Assembly: GCF_003966565.1 (NCBI RefSeq)
Contig: NZ_AP018718.1
Span: forward strand, 248,001 to 312,000
Source: Sulfuricystis multivorans
Lineage (GTDB): Bacteria; Pseudomonadota; Gammaproteobacteria; Burkholderiales; Rhodocyclaceae
Length of the DNA: 64,000 nucleotides
Direction of reading: 5' to 3'
Shown: piece after piece, positions 27,765 to 34,737 of the stretch
How the letters are laid out: the number at the start of each line of letters is the position of its first letter
How positions within the stretch are numbered: position 1 is the stretch's first letter
The notes under the pieces: generated by a model
Told to the model about the DNA's origin: nothing
The model's database searches: none
What the model saw: only the letters and a program-made list of their open reading frames with translations
Made by a program: the position numbers and the translations under genes

Positions 27765-28673
27765 ATGACCCTGCCCACCACCGCTCGCCTCGTCGAAGTC
27801 GGGCCGCGCGACGGCCTGCAAAACGAACCCCAGTTCGTCCCCACCGCGACCAAGATCGCACTGATCGAACGCCTCATCGACTGTGGTCTCGAGTGCGTCG
27901 AGGCCACCGCCTTCGTTTCGCCCAAGTGGGTGCCGCAGATGGCCGATGCAGCCGAGGTGCTGCGCGGCATCACATACCGGCCTGGCATCTGTCATCCTGT
28001 GCTGGTGCCGAACGAAAAGGGGTTGGAGGCGGCGCTTGCCGCCGGCGCGAAGGAAGTCGCCGTGTTCGCTGCCGCTTCCGAAGCCTTCTCGCAAAAGAAC
28101 ATCAACTGCTCGATCAAGGAATCGCTCGAACGCTTCAGGCCAGTGCTCGCGCGCGCGAAGGATGCCGGGATCAAGGTGCGCGGCTATGTTTCCTGCGCGC
28201 TCGGCTGCCCTTACCAGGGCGAGGTGCAGCCGATCGCCGTCGCCGATCTCGCCTGGGCGCTATTCGAGATGGGCTGCCATGAGATTTCGCTCGGCGACAC
28301 CATCGGCACCGGCACGCCGGAAAAGACCAAGGCGCTGATCGATGCGGTGGCGCGCCGCGTGCCGATCAAGAAGCTCGCCGGCCACTTTCATGACACCTAT
28401 GGCATGGCGATCGCCAACATCTATGCCGCCTTGCAGGAGGGTGTGAACGTCTTCGATGCCTCGGTCGGCGGGCTGGGCGGTTGCCCTTACGCGAAGGGGG
28501 CTTCCGGCAACGTCGCCACCGAGGATGTCGTCTGGCTGCTCAAGGGGCTGGGCATCGATTGTGGTGTCGATCTGGACAAACTGGTCGACACTGCGCAGTG
28601 GATCTCGATGCAGCTGGGCCGCGAACCGGCATCGAAAGTGGCGCGGGCGCTGCTCGCCAAACGTGCCGCATGA
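27765..28673 (+). CDS. liuE: Hydroxymethylglutaryl-CoA lyase
   Basis: A 302-residue TIM-barrel lyase, cleaving HMG-CoA to acetyl-CoA and acetoacetate, the last step of leucine degradation. Signatures are EVGPRDGLQNE (residues 10-20), with ISLGDTIGTGTPEKT, HFHDTYGMA and the catalytic loop GLGGCPYAKGASGNVATED. The last carries the essential Cys. Its product acetoacetate requires a CoA transferase or synthetase, and none is visible in the window. Confidence 0.95.
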   Translation: MTLPTTARLVEVGPRDGLQNEPQFVPTATKIALIERLIDCGLECVEATAFVSPKWVPQMADAAEVLRGITYRPGICHPVLVPNEKGLEAALAAGAKEVAVFAAASEAFSQKNINCSIKESLERFRPVLARAKDAGIKVRGYVSCALGCPYQGEVQPIAVADLAWALFEMGCHEISLGDTIGTGTPEKTKALIDAVARRVPIKKLAGHFHDTYGMAIANIYAALQEGVNVFDASVGGLGGCPYAKGASGNVATEDVVWLLKGLGIDCGVDLDKLVDTAQWISMQLGREPASKVARALLAKRAA

Positions 28674-28831
28674 CGAGCGAAGAGCTCTACCCCTGCATCG
28701 GCGTCTGCCTGCCAGACGAAGATGCAGCCTATTGCATCGGCTGCGGCCGGCCCTGGGGCACGCCCAGCCCGGAAGGTGCCGTCCCGCCAGCGCCGACTTT
28801 TGTCGATGAAGCCGAGCCCGCGCCTACCTGA
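28670..28831 (+). CDS. DUF1289 small cysteine protein
   Basis: A 53-residue protein starting in the ATGA overlap with the HMG-CoA lyase gene. The DUF1289 pattern PCIGVCLPDEDAAYCIGCGRPW is visible in two parts, CIGVC and CIGCGR, so four cysteines could form a small metal site. The function is unknown. The C-terminal AVPPAPTF is encoded by dispersed-repeat copy 28777 in antisense, and the tail after the Cys module looks acquired. Its 3' end overlaps the next gene. Confidence 0.82.
   Translation: MTSEELYPCIGVCLPDEDAAYCIGCGRPWGTPSPEGAVPPAPTFVDEAEPAPT
28777..28800 (-). repeat. 24-bp dispersed repeat, copy 6 (DUF1289 tail, upstream of MBL start)
   Basis: Consensus-perfect copy (GTC form, centre GCGG), identical over all 24 bases to the copy at 28955 but inverted. 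It ends 5 bases before the ATG of the MBL gene, where a ribosome binding site would normally sit, and codes AVPPAPTF in antisense. Confidence 0.9.
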
Positions 28832-29735
28832 GACCGTCCGGGTCATCGAACGCGGCTGGCTCTCCTCCAACAACATCCTGTTGTTCGATGGCGACGAAGC
28901 GACGCTGATCGACAGCGGCTATGCCGGCCATGCGGCGCAGACCGTCGCGCGCGTAAAGTCGGCGCTGGCGGGACGGCATCTCGTTCGCATCCTCAACACC
29001 CACGGCCACTCCGACCACATCGGTGGCAACGCGGCGCTCAAACGCGCATTCGGCTGCGCGATCTTCATTCCCGCCGGTATCGAGCAATACATCCGCGACT
29101 GGGACGAGCACGCCCTGCTGCTCACACCGGCGGCACAGCGCGGCGAACGTTTCGATCATGACAGCGTCGTGCATGCGGGAGAGACGCTGCGCATGGGCGG
29201 GTTGGACTGGCGGGCGTATGCCGCGCCGGGCCACGATCGCGACGCCCTGGTGTTCCATTGTCCCGATGCGCGGCTGCTGATTTCGGGTGATGCGCTCTGG
29301 GAGAATGGCTTCGGCATCATCTTTGGCGAGCTGTTTGGACAGCCCGGCGCGCTCGCCGACACGCGCGCGACGCTCGATTTGATCGCCGGTCTGGAAGTCG
29401 AAATCGTGATTCCCGGTCACGGCCAGCCGTTCGGTGACGTGCCCGCCGCGCTCGAGTGCGCCTACCAGCGCCTCGCCGCTTTCGAGGCCGATCCCGAACG
29501 GATGGCGAAGAATGCCCTCAAGGCCTGCTTCGTCTTCAACCTGCTCGACCTCGGCGGACTGCCGCGCCCACGGCTGGAGAGCTATCTCGCTGGCGTGCCA
29601 CTCTTCCGCGATGTCGGTACGCGCCTGCTAGGCATGGACATTGCCACGCTCGCGGACTGGCTGGTGTCCGAATTGAAGCGCGGTTGCGCGCTGGAGGAGC
29701 ATGACGGCATGTTGCTGCCGACGATGGCGGCGTGA
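28806..29735 (+). CDS. MBL-fold metallo-hydrolase at end of liu cluster
   Basis: A 309-residue metallo-beta-lactamase-fold protein. The zinc motif is NTHGHSDHIGG, with GHDRDALVFH and ISGDALWENGFG. The substrate is unknown; thioesterase or lactonase activity is possible. I chose the ATG at 28806 because the conserved ETVRVIERGWLSSNN region begins shortly after it. The start lies inside the DUF1289 reading frame with no visible Shine-Dalgarno sequence. KSALAGRH in VARVKSALAGRHLVRI is encoded by repeat copy 28955 in sense. It is distantly paralogous to the protein at 17250. Confidence 0.85.
   Translation: MKPSPRLPETVRVIERGWLSSNNILLFDGDEATLIDSGYAGHAAQTVARVKSALAGRHLVRILNTHGHSDHIGGNAALKRAFGCAIFIPAGIEQYIRDWDEHALLLTPAAQRGERFDHDSVVHAGETLRMGGLDWRAYAAPGHDRDALVFHCPDARLLISGDALWENGFGIIFGELFGQPGALADTRATLDLIAGLEVEIVIPGHGQPFGDVPAALECAYQRLAAFEADPERMAKNALKACFVFNLLDLGGLPRPRLESYLAGVPLFRDVGTRLLGMDIATLADWLVSELKRGCALEEHDGMLLPTMAA
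28955..28978 (+). repeat. 24-bp dispersed repeat, copy 7 (in MBL gene)
   Basis: Consensus-perfect copy, identical to and inverted relative to copy 28777 with a 154-bp interval. It is read as KSALAGRH, one strand before the zinc motif. Confidence 0.9.
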
Positions 29736-29753
29736 GCCACCGGAGGCTGCCGC

Positions 29754-29768
29754 CGGCTGTCACAGCCG
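29754..29768. terminator. Palindrome at convergent stop codons
   Basis: CGGCTGT and ACAGCCG flank a single C, between the convergent MBL and ubiC genes and overlapping the ubiC stop. A bidirectional stem without a U-tract, so terminator function is uncertain. Confidence 0.3.
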
Positions 29769-30299
29769 CGCGATGCCGGGCAGGAAAACCTCGGTGACCA
29801 GCAGCGGTCGTCCGAGGCGGCAAAAACGCGAGCGGCGCGCCCAGAGGGTCGGCAGCGGCTCACCGAGTGCCTGCTCGGCATGGCGGTGGAGCGGATGACG
29901 GGCAGTCAGGCGCGCCGCGCTCAACGGGCCGCGGCAGATCGACGGGTCGGCGAACAGGGCGGCGCCGAGCGGCCGCGAACCGATGGCCTGTGCCATGTGC
30001 CAGGCACCATTCAGATCGCGCGGCGCGAGCACGCTGTGCGCGAACACCACCGGCAGGCCGTTGGCGAACAGCAGCACCTCGCGTGTCCAGGCGTAACGCC
30101 CCAGGGGCAGCCCGATCAGCGTGCGCTCGTCGGGAAGGGGAGGCGCGCGTCGTTCGCCGAGCACACGGACTTCGAAGCTTGTGCAGCGTAAGACGATGCG
30201 CGCGGTGAGCGAACCTGGATCGGCGAGCCAGGGACGCAACCAGGCCGGAGCACCCGCCAGGGCAGGGTCGGGTTTCCAGCGGAACTCCTGGCGAGACAT
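29760..30299 (-). CDS. ubiC: Chorismate lyase
   Basis: A 179-residue UbiC-type chorismate-pyruvate lyase, making 4-hydroxybenzoate for ubiquinone. Recognisable segments are PWLADPGSLTARI near the start, LGRYAWTREVLLF and a C-terminal LWARRSRFCRLGRPLLVTEVFLPGI, the product-binding end of the family. I prefer the ATG at 30299 (MSRQEF); an ATG at 30341 adds 14 residues. It diverges from rapZ across a short gap. ubiX is 2 kb downstream of rapZ. Confidence 0.85.
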   Translation of the reverse strand: MSRQEFRWKPDPALAGAPAWLRPWLADPGSLTARIVLRCTSFEVRVLGERRAPPLPDERTLIGLPLGRYAWTREVLLFANGLPVVFAHSVLAPRDLNGAWHMAQAIGSRPLGAALFADPSICRGPLSAARLTARHPLHRHAEQALGEPLPTLWARRSRFCRLGRPLLVTEVFLPGIARL

Positions 30300-30371
30300 T
30301 TCGAGCGCTGCGTGGGGAGGGAAGGGTAGCGATGCTACCATAGGACGCATCAGCTTCTTCTCAGGCTTCCG

Positions 30372-31217
30372 ATGCAACTCGTGCTGATCAGCGGTCTGTC
30401 GGGTTCGGGCAAGACCATCGCGTTGAACGTCCTCGAAGACGCGGGCTATTTCTGCGTCGACAATCTGCCGGCGGCGCTGCTCTCGGGGCTCGCCGGCCAT
30501 CTGCTGCGCGAAGGGCACGCGCGTGTCGCGGTGGCGATCGACATGCGCGGCGGCAGCGGCATCGCGGCCTTGCCCGCACAACTGAAGCAGCTCGCCGCGC
30601 ATCGCATCGACGTGCGCTTCCTGTTTCTCGACGCGCGCGATGACGTGCTGATCCAGCGTTTTTCCGAAACGCGCCGACGCCATCCGCTCGCCAGCGGCGA
30701 CAAGACGCTCGCCGAGGCGATCGCCGAGGAACGCGCCGCGCTGGAAACCCTGAAAAGCCTTGGCCACCGCATCGACACCAGCCATCTGCGGCCGAATGCC
30801 CTGCGCGCGATGGTCAAGGATTTCATCGACCTGCAAGGCGATGGCGCAGGGCTGATCCTGCTGTTCCAGTCCTTCGGCTTCAAGCATGGCCTGCCGCTCG
30901 ATGCCGATCTGGTCTTCGACGTGCGCTGTCTGCCCAATCCGCACTACGACCCGCTGTTACGCCCGCTCACCGGGCGCGATGCGGCGGTGATCGAGTTCCT
31001 CGAAGCGCAGCCCGAAGTGATGCAGATGTTCGCCGACATCCGCCAGTTTCTGGAAACTTGGCTGCCGGCTTACATTCGCGACAACCGCGCTTATCTAACC
31101 GTCGCCTTGGGCTGCACCGGCGGACAGCATCGCTCGGTCTGGTTCGCCGAACGTCTGGCCGCGCATTTCCGCCACAAGGCGCGCGTGCTGGTGCGCCATC
31201 GTTCCCTCATCGAATGA
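30372..31217 (+). CDS. rapZ: RNase adapter protein RapZ
   Basis: A 281-residue RapZ/YvcJ family P-loop protein with Walker A GLSGSGKT at residues 8-15. It ends in the conserved CTGGQHRSVWFAERLAAHFR region, which contains the ligand-binding C-terminal domain. In E. coli it delivers the small RNA GlmZ to RNase E and links glucosamine-6-phosphate synthesis to cell wall status. The role here is inferred from the family. Its stop overlaps the next ATG. Confidence 0.95.
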   Translation: MQLVLISGLSGSGKTIALNVLEDAGYFCVDNLPAALLSGLAGHLLREGHARVAVAIDMRGGSGIAALPAQLKQLAAHRIDVRFLFLDARDDVLIQRFSETRRRHPLASGDKTLAEAIAEERAALETLKSLGHRIDTSHLRPNALRAMVKDFIDLQGDGAGLILLFQSFGFKHGLPLDADLVFDVRCLPNPHYDPLLRPLTGRDAAVIEFLEAQPEVMQMFADIRQFLETWLPAYIRDNRAYLTVALGCTGGQHRSVWFAERLAAHFRHKARVLVRHRSLIE

Positions 31218-31591
31218 AACACTGGCTGGCACTGATGCGCTCCGGTGATTGGCTCACCGTGGCCTTGGGCACGTTGCTCGTCATGTCGGCCTTTGCGCTG
31301 GCATGGACTGGCGGTCGTCCCGAACGCGCCGTGATACGCGTCGAAGGCAAGGTGGTGGCCGAGTTTCCGCTCGACGCGCCGCGGCGCTTCTCGGCACGCG
31401 GCCCGTTGGGCGAAACGGTGATCGAGATCGCGCCCGGCCGCGCGCGCGTGCTCTCCGATCCGGGCCCACGGCAGTATTGCGTGCAGCAGGGCTGGCTCAT
31501 CCGCCCCAATGCGATCGCCATCTGCGCGCCGAACCATGTGAGCCTTTCCCTTTCCGGGCGCGAGCCGAATCATGACAGCCTCAACTATTGA
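31214..31591 (+). CDS. NusG domain II-like membrane protein
   Basis: A 125-residue protein with one N-terminal hydrophobic helix (about 14-31) and a beta-rich remainder matching NusG domain II proteins (VIRVEGKVVAEFPLDAP; GETVIEIAPGRARVLSDPGP; CVQQGWLIRPNAIAICAPN). The function of such lone anchored domains is unknown. It overlaps rapZ and the following Gx-type gene (20 bp), the arrangement usually found for this pair. Confidence 0.75.
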   Translation: MKHWLALMRSGDWLTVALGTLLVMSAFALAWTGGRPERAVIRVEGKVVAEFPLDAPRRFSARGPLGETVIEIAPGRARVLSDPGPRQYCVQQGWLIRPNAIAICAPNHVSLSLSGREPNHDSLNY

Positions 31592-32087
31592 GTTGAAAGT
31601 CACCGAGACCGATCGCCGCATCGCGCGCTATGCGGCGGCGGCGATCGCGCTCGCCGTCGCCGAGGGGGCGTTACCCTCGCCTTTGCCCGGCATCAAGCCG
31701 GGACTCGCCAACATCGTCGTGCTGATCGTGCTCATGCGCCATGGTTGGCGCGAGGCGGCCTGGGTGTCGCTGTTGCGGGTGGTGGCCGGCAGCCTGTTGA
31801 TCGGCCAGTTTCTCGCTCCCGGTTTCTTTCTTGCGCTCGCCGGGGCACTCGCCAGCCTCGCCATGCTCCTCTTGGCCTCGAGGTTGCCGCGGCGCTGGTT
31901 CGGCGCGGTGACGGCGAGCGTGCTGGCCGCCTTCGCGCATGTCGGCGGGCAGCTCCTGCTCGCGCGTCTGTGGCTGGTGCCCCACGACGGCGTGTTCCTG
32001 CTCGCGCCACTTTTTGGCGCATCGGCACTGGTTTTCGGTATCGTGAACGGTCTCATCGCCGCCCGCCTTTTGGAGCAACCCACTTGA
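31572..32087 (+). CDS. Gx-transporter-type membrane protein
   Basis: A 171-residue membrane protein of about five helices belonging to the Gx transporter family, historically annotated as heptaprenyl diphosphate synthase component I. The family feature LPGIKPGLANIVVLIVL is present near residue 37, with LAAFAHVGGQLLLA near 115. The function is uncertain. It overlaps the NusG-II gene by 20 bp and ubiX by 4 bp. Confidence 0.8.
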   Translation: MTASTIELKVTETDRRIARYAAAAIALAVAEGALPSPLPGIKPGLANIVVLIVLMRHGWREAAWVSLLRVVAGSLLIGQFLAPGFFLALAGALASLAMLLLASRLPRRWFGAVTASVLAAFAHVGGQLLLARLWLVPHDGVFLLAPLFGASALVFGIVNGLIAARLLEQPT

Positions 32088-32692
32088 AAACCATCGCCGT
32101 CGCCTGGACTGGGGCTTCCGGCCTGCCTTACGGTCTGCGCCTGGTCGAGTGCCTGATCGAGGCCGGCTGCCGCGTCTGGCTCTTTTACTCGCCAGCGGCG
32201 CAGATCGTCGCCAAACAGGAATGCGATCTCGTGCTGCCTGCGCAGCCGCGCGAAGCGCAACGAGAGCTTGCCCAACGCATCGGCGATGGGAAGGGGCTGC
32301 TCACGGTATTCGGCCGTGAGGACTGGATGGCGCCGCCGGCCTCCGGCTCCAATCCCCCCGATGCTTACGTCATCTGCCCATGCACGATGGGCACACTCGC
32401 CGAAGTCGCCGCCGGCACGGCCAAAGACCTCATCACGCGTGCCGCCGACGTGGTGCTCAAAGAGGGCAGGCCCTTGATCCTGGTGCCGCGCGAGACGCCG
32501 TTATCGATGATCCACCTCGAGAACATGCTGAAACTTTCCCGCGCCGGCGCGGTGATCCTGCCGCCTTCCCCCGGTTTCTATCACCGACCGGCCGACATCC
32601 AGGGGCTCGTCGATTTCGTCGTCGCGCGCATCCTCGATCGCCTCGGCATCGTGCATGCGCTGATGCCGCGCTGGGGAGCGGAACGTGACTGA
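32084..32692 (+). CDS. ubiX: Flavin prenyltransferase UbiX
   Basis: A 202-residue flavoprotein that attaches a dimethylallyl group to FMN for UbiD-type decarboxylases in ubiquinone synthesis. Motifs are AVAWTGASGLPYGLRLVE at the N-terminus, CPCTMGTLAEVAAGTAKDL and PRETPLSMIHLENMLKLSRAGAVILPPSPGFY. The start is a TTG overlapping the stop of the preceding gene. No ubiD is visible in the window. Confidence 0.93.
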   Translation: MKTIAVAWTGASGLPYGLRLVECLIEAGCRVWLFYSPAAQIVAKQECDLVLPAQPREAQRELAQRIGDGKGLLTVFGREDWMAPPASGSNPPDAYVICPCTMGTLAEVAAGTAKDLITRAADVVLKEGRPLILVPRETPLSMIHLENMLKLSRAGAVILPPSPGFYHRPADIQGLVDFVVARILDRLGIVHALMPRWGAERD

Positions 32693-33272
32693 AATGGAGC
32701 TGCCGCTGTTCCTGCTCAACGTCGTGCTGCATTCCGGAGGGCGCATGGAGCTGCGCGTCTTCGAGACGCGTTACATGGACATGGTGAAAGAATGCCTGCG
32801 CCGCAATGCGCCGTTTGGCGTCTGTCTGATCGCGCAGGGCAGCGATCTCGCCGTGCCCGGCCGGTCGACGGCCGAACCGCGCGCGGTGGGGACACTGGCG
32901 ACGATCGCCGACTGGCAGATGCCGCACCTCGGTATCCTGCACATCGTCACCCACGGCGGCCAGCGCTTCCGCATTCTGTCATGGCGACGCGAGAGGAGCG
33001 GACTGGTGCGCGCGCGCGTCGAATTGCTGCCCGAGCCGCCGGTCAGCCCGATTCCCGGCGACTATGCACGCCTGGTGCCGATGCTGCGCCAGCTGATCGA
33101 ATCGCTCGAGGATCAGCCGCCCAAGCCTCACCGCTTTTACGATGCCGCCTGGGTGGCCGACCGCTGGGCCGAGCTTTTGCCGTTGCCGATGGACAAGCGT
33201 CAGGAGATTCTCGAACTCGACGACGGCGTGGCGCGGCTCGACGCGATCTATCGCTTTCTCGAAGAAAGTTAA
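32685..33272 (+). CDS. Lon substrate-binding-domain (LON N-terminal) protein
   Basis: A 195-residue stand-alone LON N-terminal domain (ELPLFLLNVVLHSGGRMELRVFETRYMDMVKECLRRN). Such proteins lack the protease part and are thought to bind peptides or partners; the role is unknown. The GTG at 32685 overlaps ubiX; an ATG at 32694 is an alternative. It meets the convergent gene at 33269 with overlapping stop codons. Confidence 0.85.
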   Translation: MTEMELPLFLLNVVLHSGGRMELRVFETRYMDMVKECLRRNAPFGVCLIAQGSDLAVPGRSTAEPRAVGTLATIADWQMPHLGILHIVTHGGQRFRILSWRRERSGLVRARVELLPEPPVSPIPGDYARLVPMLRQLIESLEDQPPKPHRFYDAAWVADRWAELLPLPMDKRQEILELDDGVARLDAIYRFLEES

Positions 33273-33574
33273 CCGACGACGTTGTCGGCGACATCGACCC
33301 GCACGGCCGGCCGCGCCAGCATGCTGGCCACCGCGTCGGCATACTGCTGCGTCCAGGCGTCCGGCTGGGCGAAGCGCTTCTCGCCGGCGTATTTGGCGAT
33401 GCCGAGGATGCGGTCGAGCGTCAGCACCTTGCCCATCGGGTGAGTCGGCTCGCATTCCAGCGCGAGCCATTGCTCCTCCAGCCAGCGGTTGGCGGCCTCG
33501 CGCGGCAGCGTGGCATGGGTGAAAAGCTCGTATTCGCGGTGGCGATCGAAGACGACGGTGACGATGCTGGGCAT
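33269..33574 (-). CDS. Conserved hypothetical protein
   Basis: A 101-residue protein of unknown function with no signal peptide. It begins SIVTVVFDRHREYELFTHATLPREAA and is mostly alpha/beta. The ATG at 33574 is supported by AGGAAG 7 bases upstream; the longer frame to 33685 lacks this. Its stop overlaps the convergent LON-protein stop, and it diverges from the RND operon. Confidence 0.65.
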   Translation of the reverse strand: MPSIVTVVFDRHREYELFTHATLPREAANRWLEEQWLALECEPTHPMGKVLTLDRILGIAKYAGEKRFAQPDAWTQQYADAVASMLARPAVRVDVADNVVG

Positions 33575-33632
33575 GGCGGCTTCCTTTCGTGGCTGACGGT
33601 GCAATTCTGGGGGGCATGCCCGCGGAAGAATA

Positions 33633-33646
33633 GTCGCCGGGGCGAC
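33633..33646. promoter_or_regulatory. 14-bp palindrome near RND operon start
   Basis: GTCGCC-GG-GGCGAC lies between the divergent hypothetical and RND operon genes, about 65 bp before the adaptor start. It is a possible repressor operator. A CATAAT (-10-like) occurs at about 33675. No TetR-family regulator is adjacent. Confidence 0.3.
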
Positions 33647-33711
33647 AATCGCCGGCTGCATGTTGCAGGGCGGCATAATACGCATCCGCCACCGCTTTCG
33701 TGCTCCACATC

Positions 33712-34737
33712 ATGCTGCCGCAAATCCTGATCATCCCGCTCGTCGTGCTCATCACCGCCTGCGGTCGGGAAAGCCCGCCGACCGTTGCCGTCCCGTCAGC
33801 GCCGATTTTCGCGCTCAGCACCGTGGCCGAGGTGGCGTTCTACCCTGAGCGCAGCGCGCCGGCAAGCGTCGTCGGCAAGCACGAGGCGCGCCTGTCGGCG
33901 GAAGTTGCGGCGCCGATTCAGGCCATCCCCGTGGATGTCGGCCAGACGGTAAAGAAAGGCCAGGTGGTCGTGCGGCTCGATGCGCGCGATGCCCAGCTGG
34001 CACTGGAACGCGCCCAGGCCGCTGTGGCCCAGGCCGAGGCGCGCCACGCCCTGGCGCGGGCCCAATTCGAGCGCGCCCGGGCGTTGCGCGAAAAGAATTT
34101 CATCTCGGCGGAAGCGCTGACGGTGCGCGAGACGGAGCTCGCCGCCGCCGTCGCCGATCTGCGCGCGGCGACGGCCCAGCGCGATACTGCGCGCCGTGCG
34201 CTGGAAAAACACACGCTGCGCGCGCCGTTCGATGCGGTGGTACGCGAGCGGCGTGGCCAGGTCGGGGAACTCGCCGCGCCCGGCACCGTCCTGTTGACAC
34301 TGGTGTCGCACACCGAACTGGAACTGGCCGCGCAGCTGCAGCCGCGTGACGCGCAATCCCTGCAGCGTGCCGTCTCGGCAGCGCCAATTTTCGAGAGCGC
34401 GACGGGCCGCTACGAACTGAAGCCGCTGCGCGTCTCCCCTGCGGTGAACCGCGAATCGCGCAGCATCGAAGCACGTTTGGCCTTCGTCGGGCCAGCGCCG
34501 GCGGCAGGGAGCGAGGGCCGGCTGGTGTGGCGCGAGGCGCAGGCGCATCTGCCGGCCGAGCTGCTGGTGCAACGCGCAGGGCGGCTTGGCGTGTTCGTCG
34601 TCGAAGGGGGCAAGGCGCGTTTCCATGCGCTGCCGCAGGCGCAGGAAGGCCGGCCCGCACCGCTCGATCTGCCTGCGGATGCGCGCATCGTGACGCAGGG
34701 ACGTCATGCCGTGCAGGATGGCCAAGCCCTGCCATGA
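33712..34737 (+). CDS. Efflux RND periplasmic adaptor (lipoprotein)
   Basis: A 341-residue membrane fusion protein. A lipobox LITACG after a hydrophobic N-terminus predicts a lipid anchor in the periplasm. A lipoyl/hairpin/barrel layout follows: AEVAAPIQAIPVDVGQTVKKGQVVVRLDA, an Ala/Gln-rich coiled-coil hairpin (about 95-155), then APFDAVVRERRGQVGELAAPG. It bridges the RND pump at 34734 to an outer-membrane channel, probably the TolC at 42980. Two repeat copies encode AVPSAPIF near the N-terminus and AVSAAPIF in the barrel region. I chose the ATG at 33712 over GTG 33700. Confidence 0.88.
   Translation: MLPQILIIPLVVLITACGRESPPTVAVPSAPIFALSTVAEVAFYPERSAPASVVGKHEARLSAEVAAPIQAIPVDVGQTVKKGQVVVRLDARDAQLALERAQAAVAQAEARHALARAQFERARALREKNFISAEALTVRETELAAAVADLRAATAQRDTARRALEKHTLRAPFDAVVRERRGQVGELAAPGTVLLTLVSHTELELAAQLQPRDAQSLQRAVSAAPIFESATGRYELKPLRVSPAVNRESRSIEARLAFVGPAPAAGSEGRLVWREAQAHLPAELLVQRAGRLGVFVVEGGKARFHALPQAQEGRPAPLDLPADARIVTQGRHAVQDGQALP
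33786..33809 (-). repeat. 24-bp dispersed repeat, copy 8 (first adaptor gene)
   Basis: Antisense copy with base 4 A and centre ACGG, read as AVPSAPIF just after the lipobox. Its ends are exact matches to the consensus. Confidence 0.85.
34368..34391 (-). repeat. 24-bp dispersed repeat, copy 9 (second copy in same adaptor)
   Basis: The least conserved copy after 14838: base 6 is T and the centre is CCGA. It is antisense and in the same frame as copy 33786, read as AVSAAPIF, so this adaptor carries two related eight-residue stretches. Confidence 0.65.
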
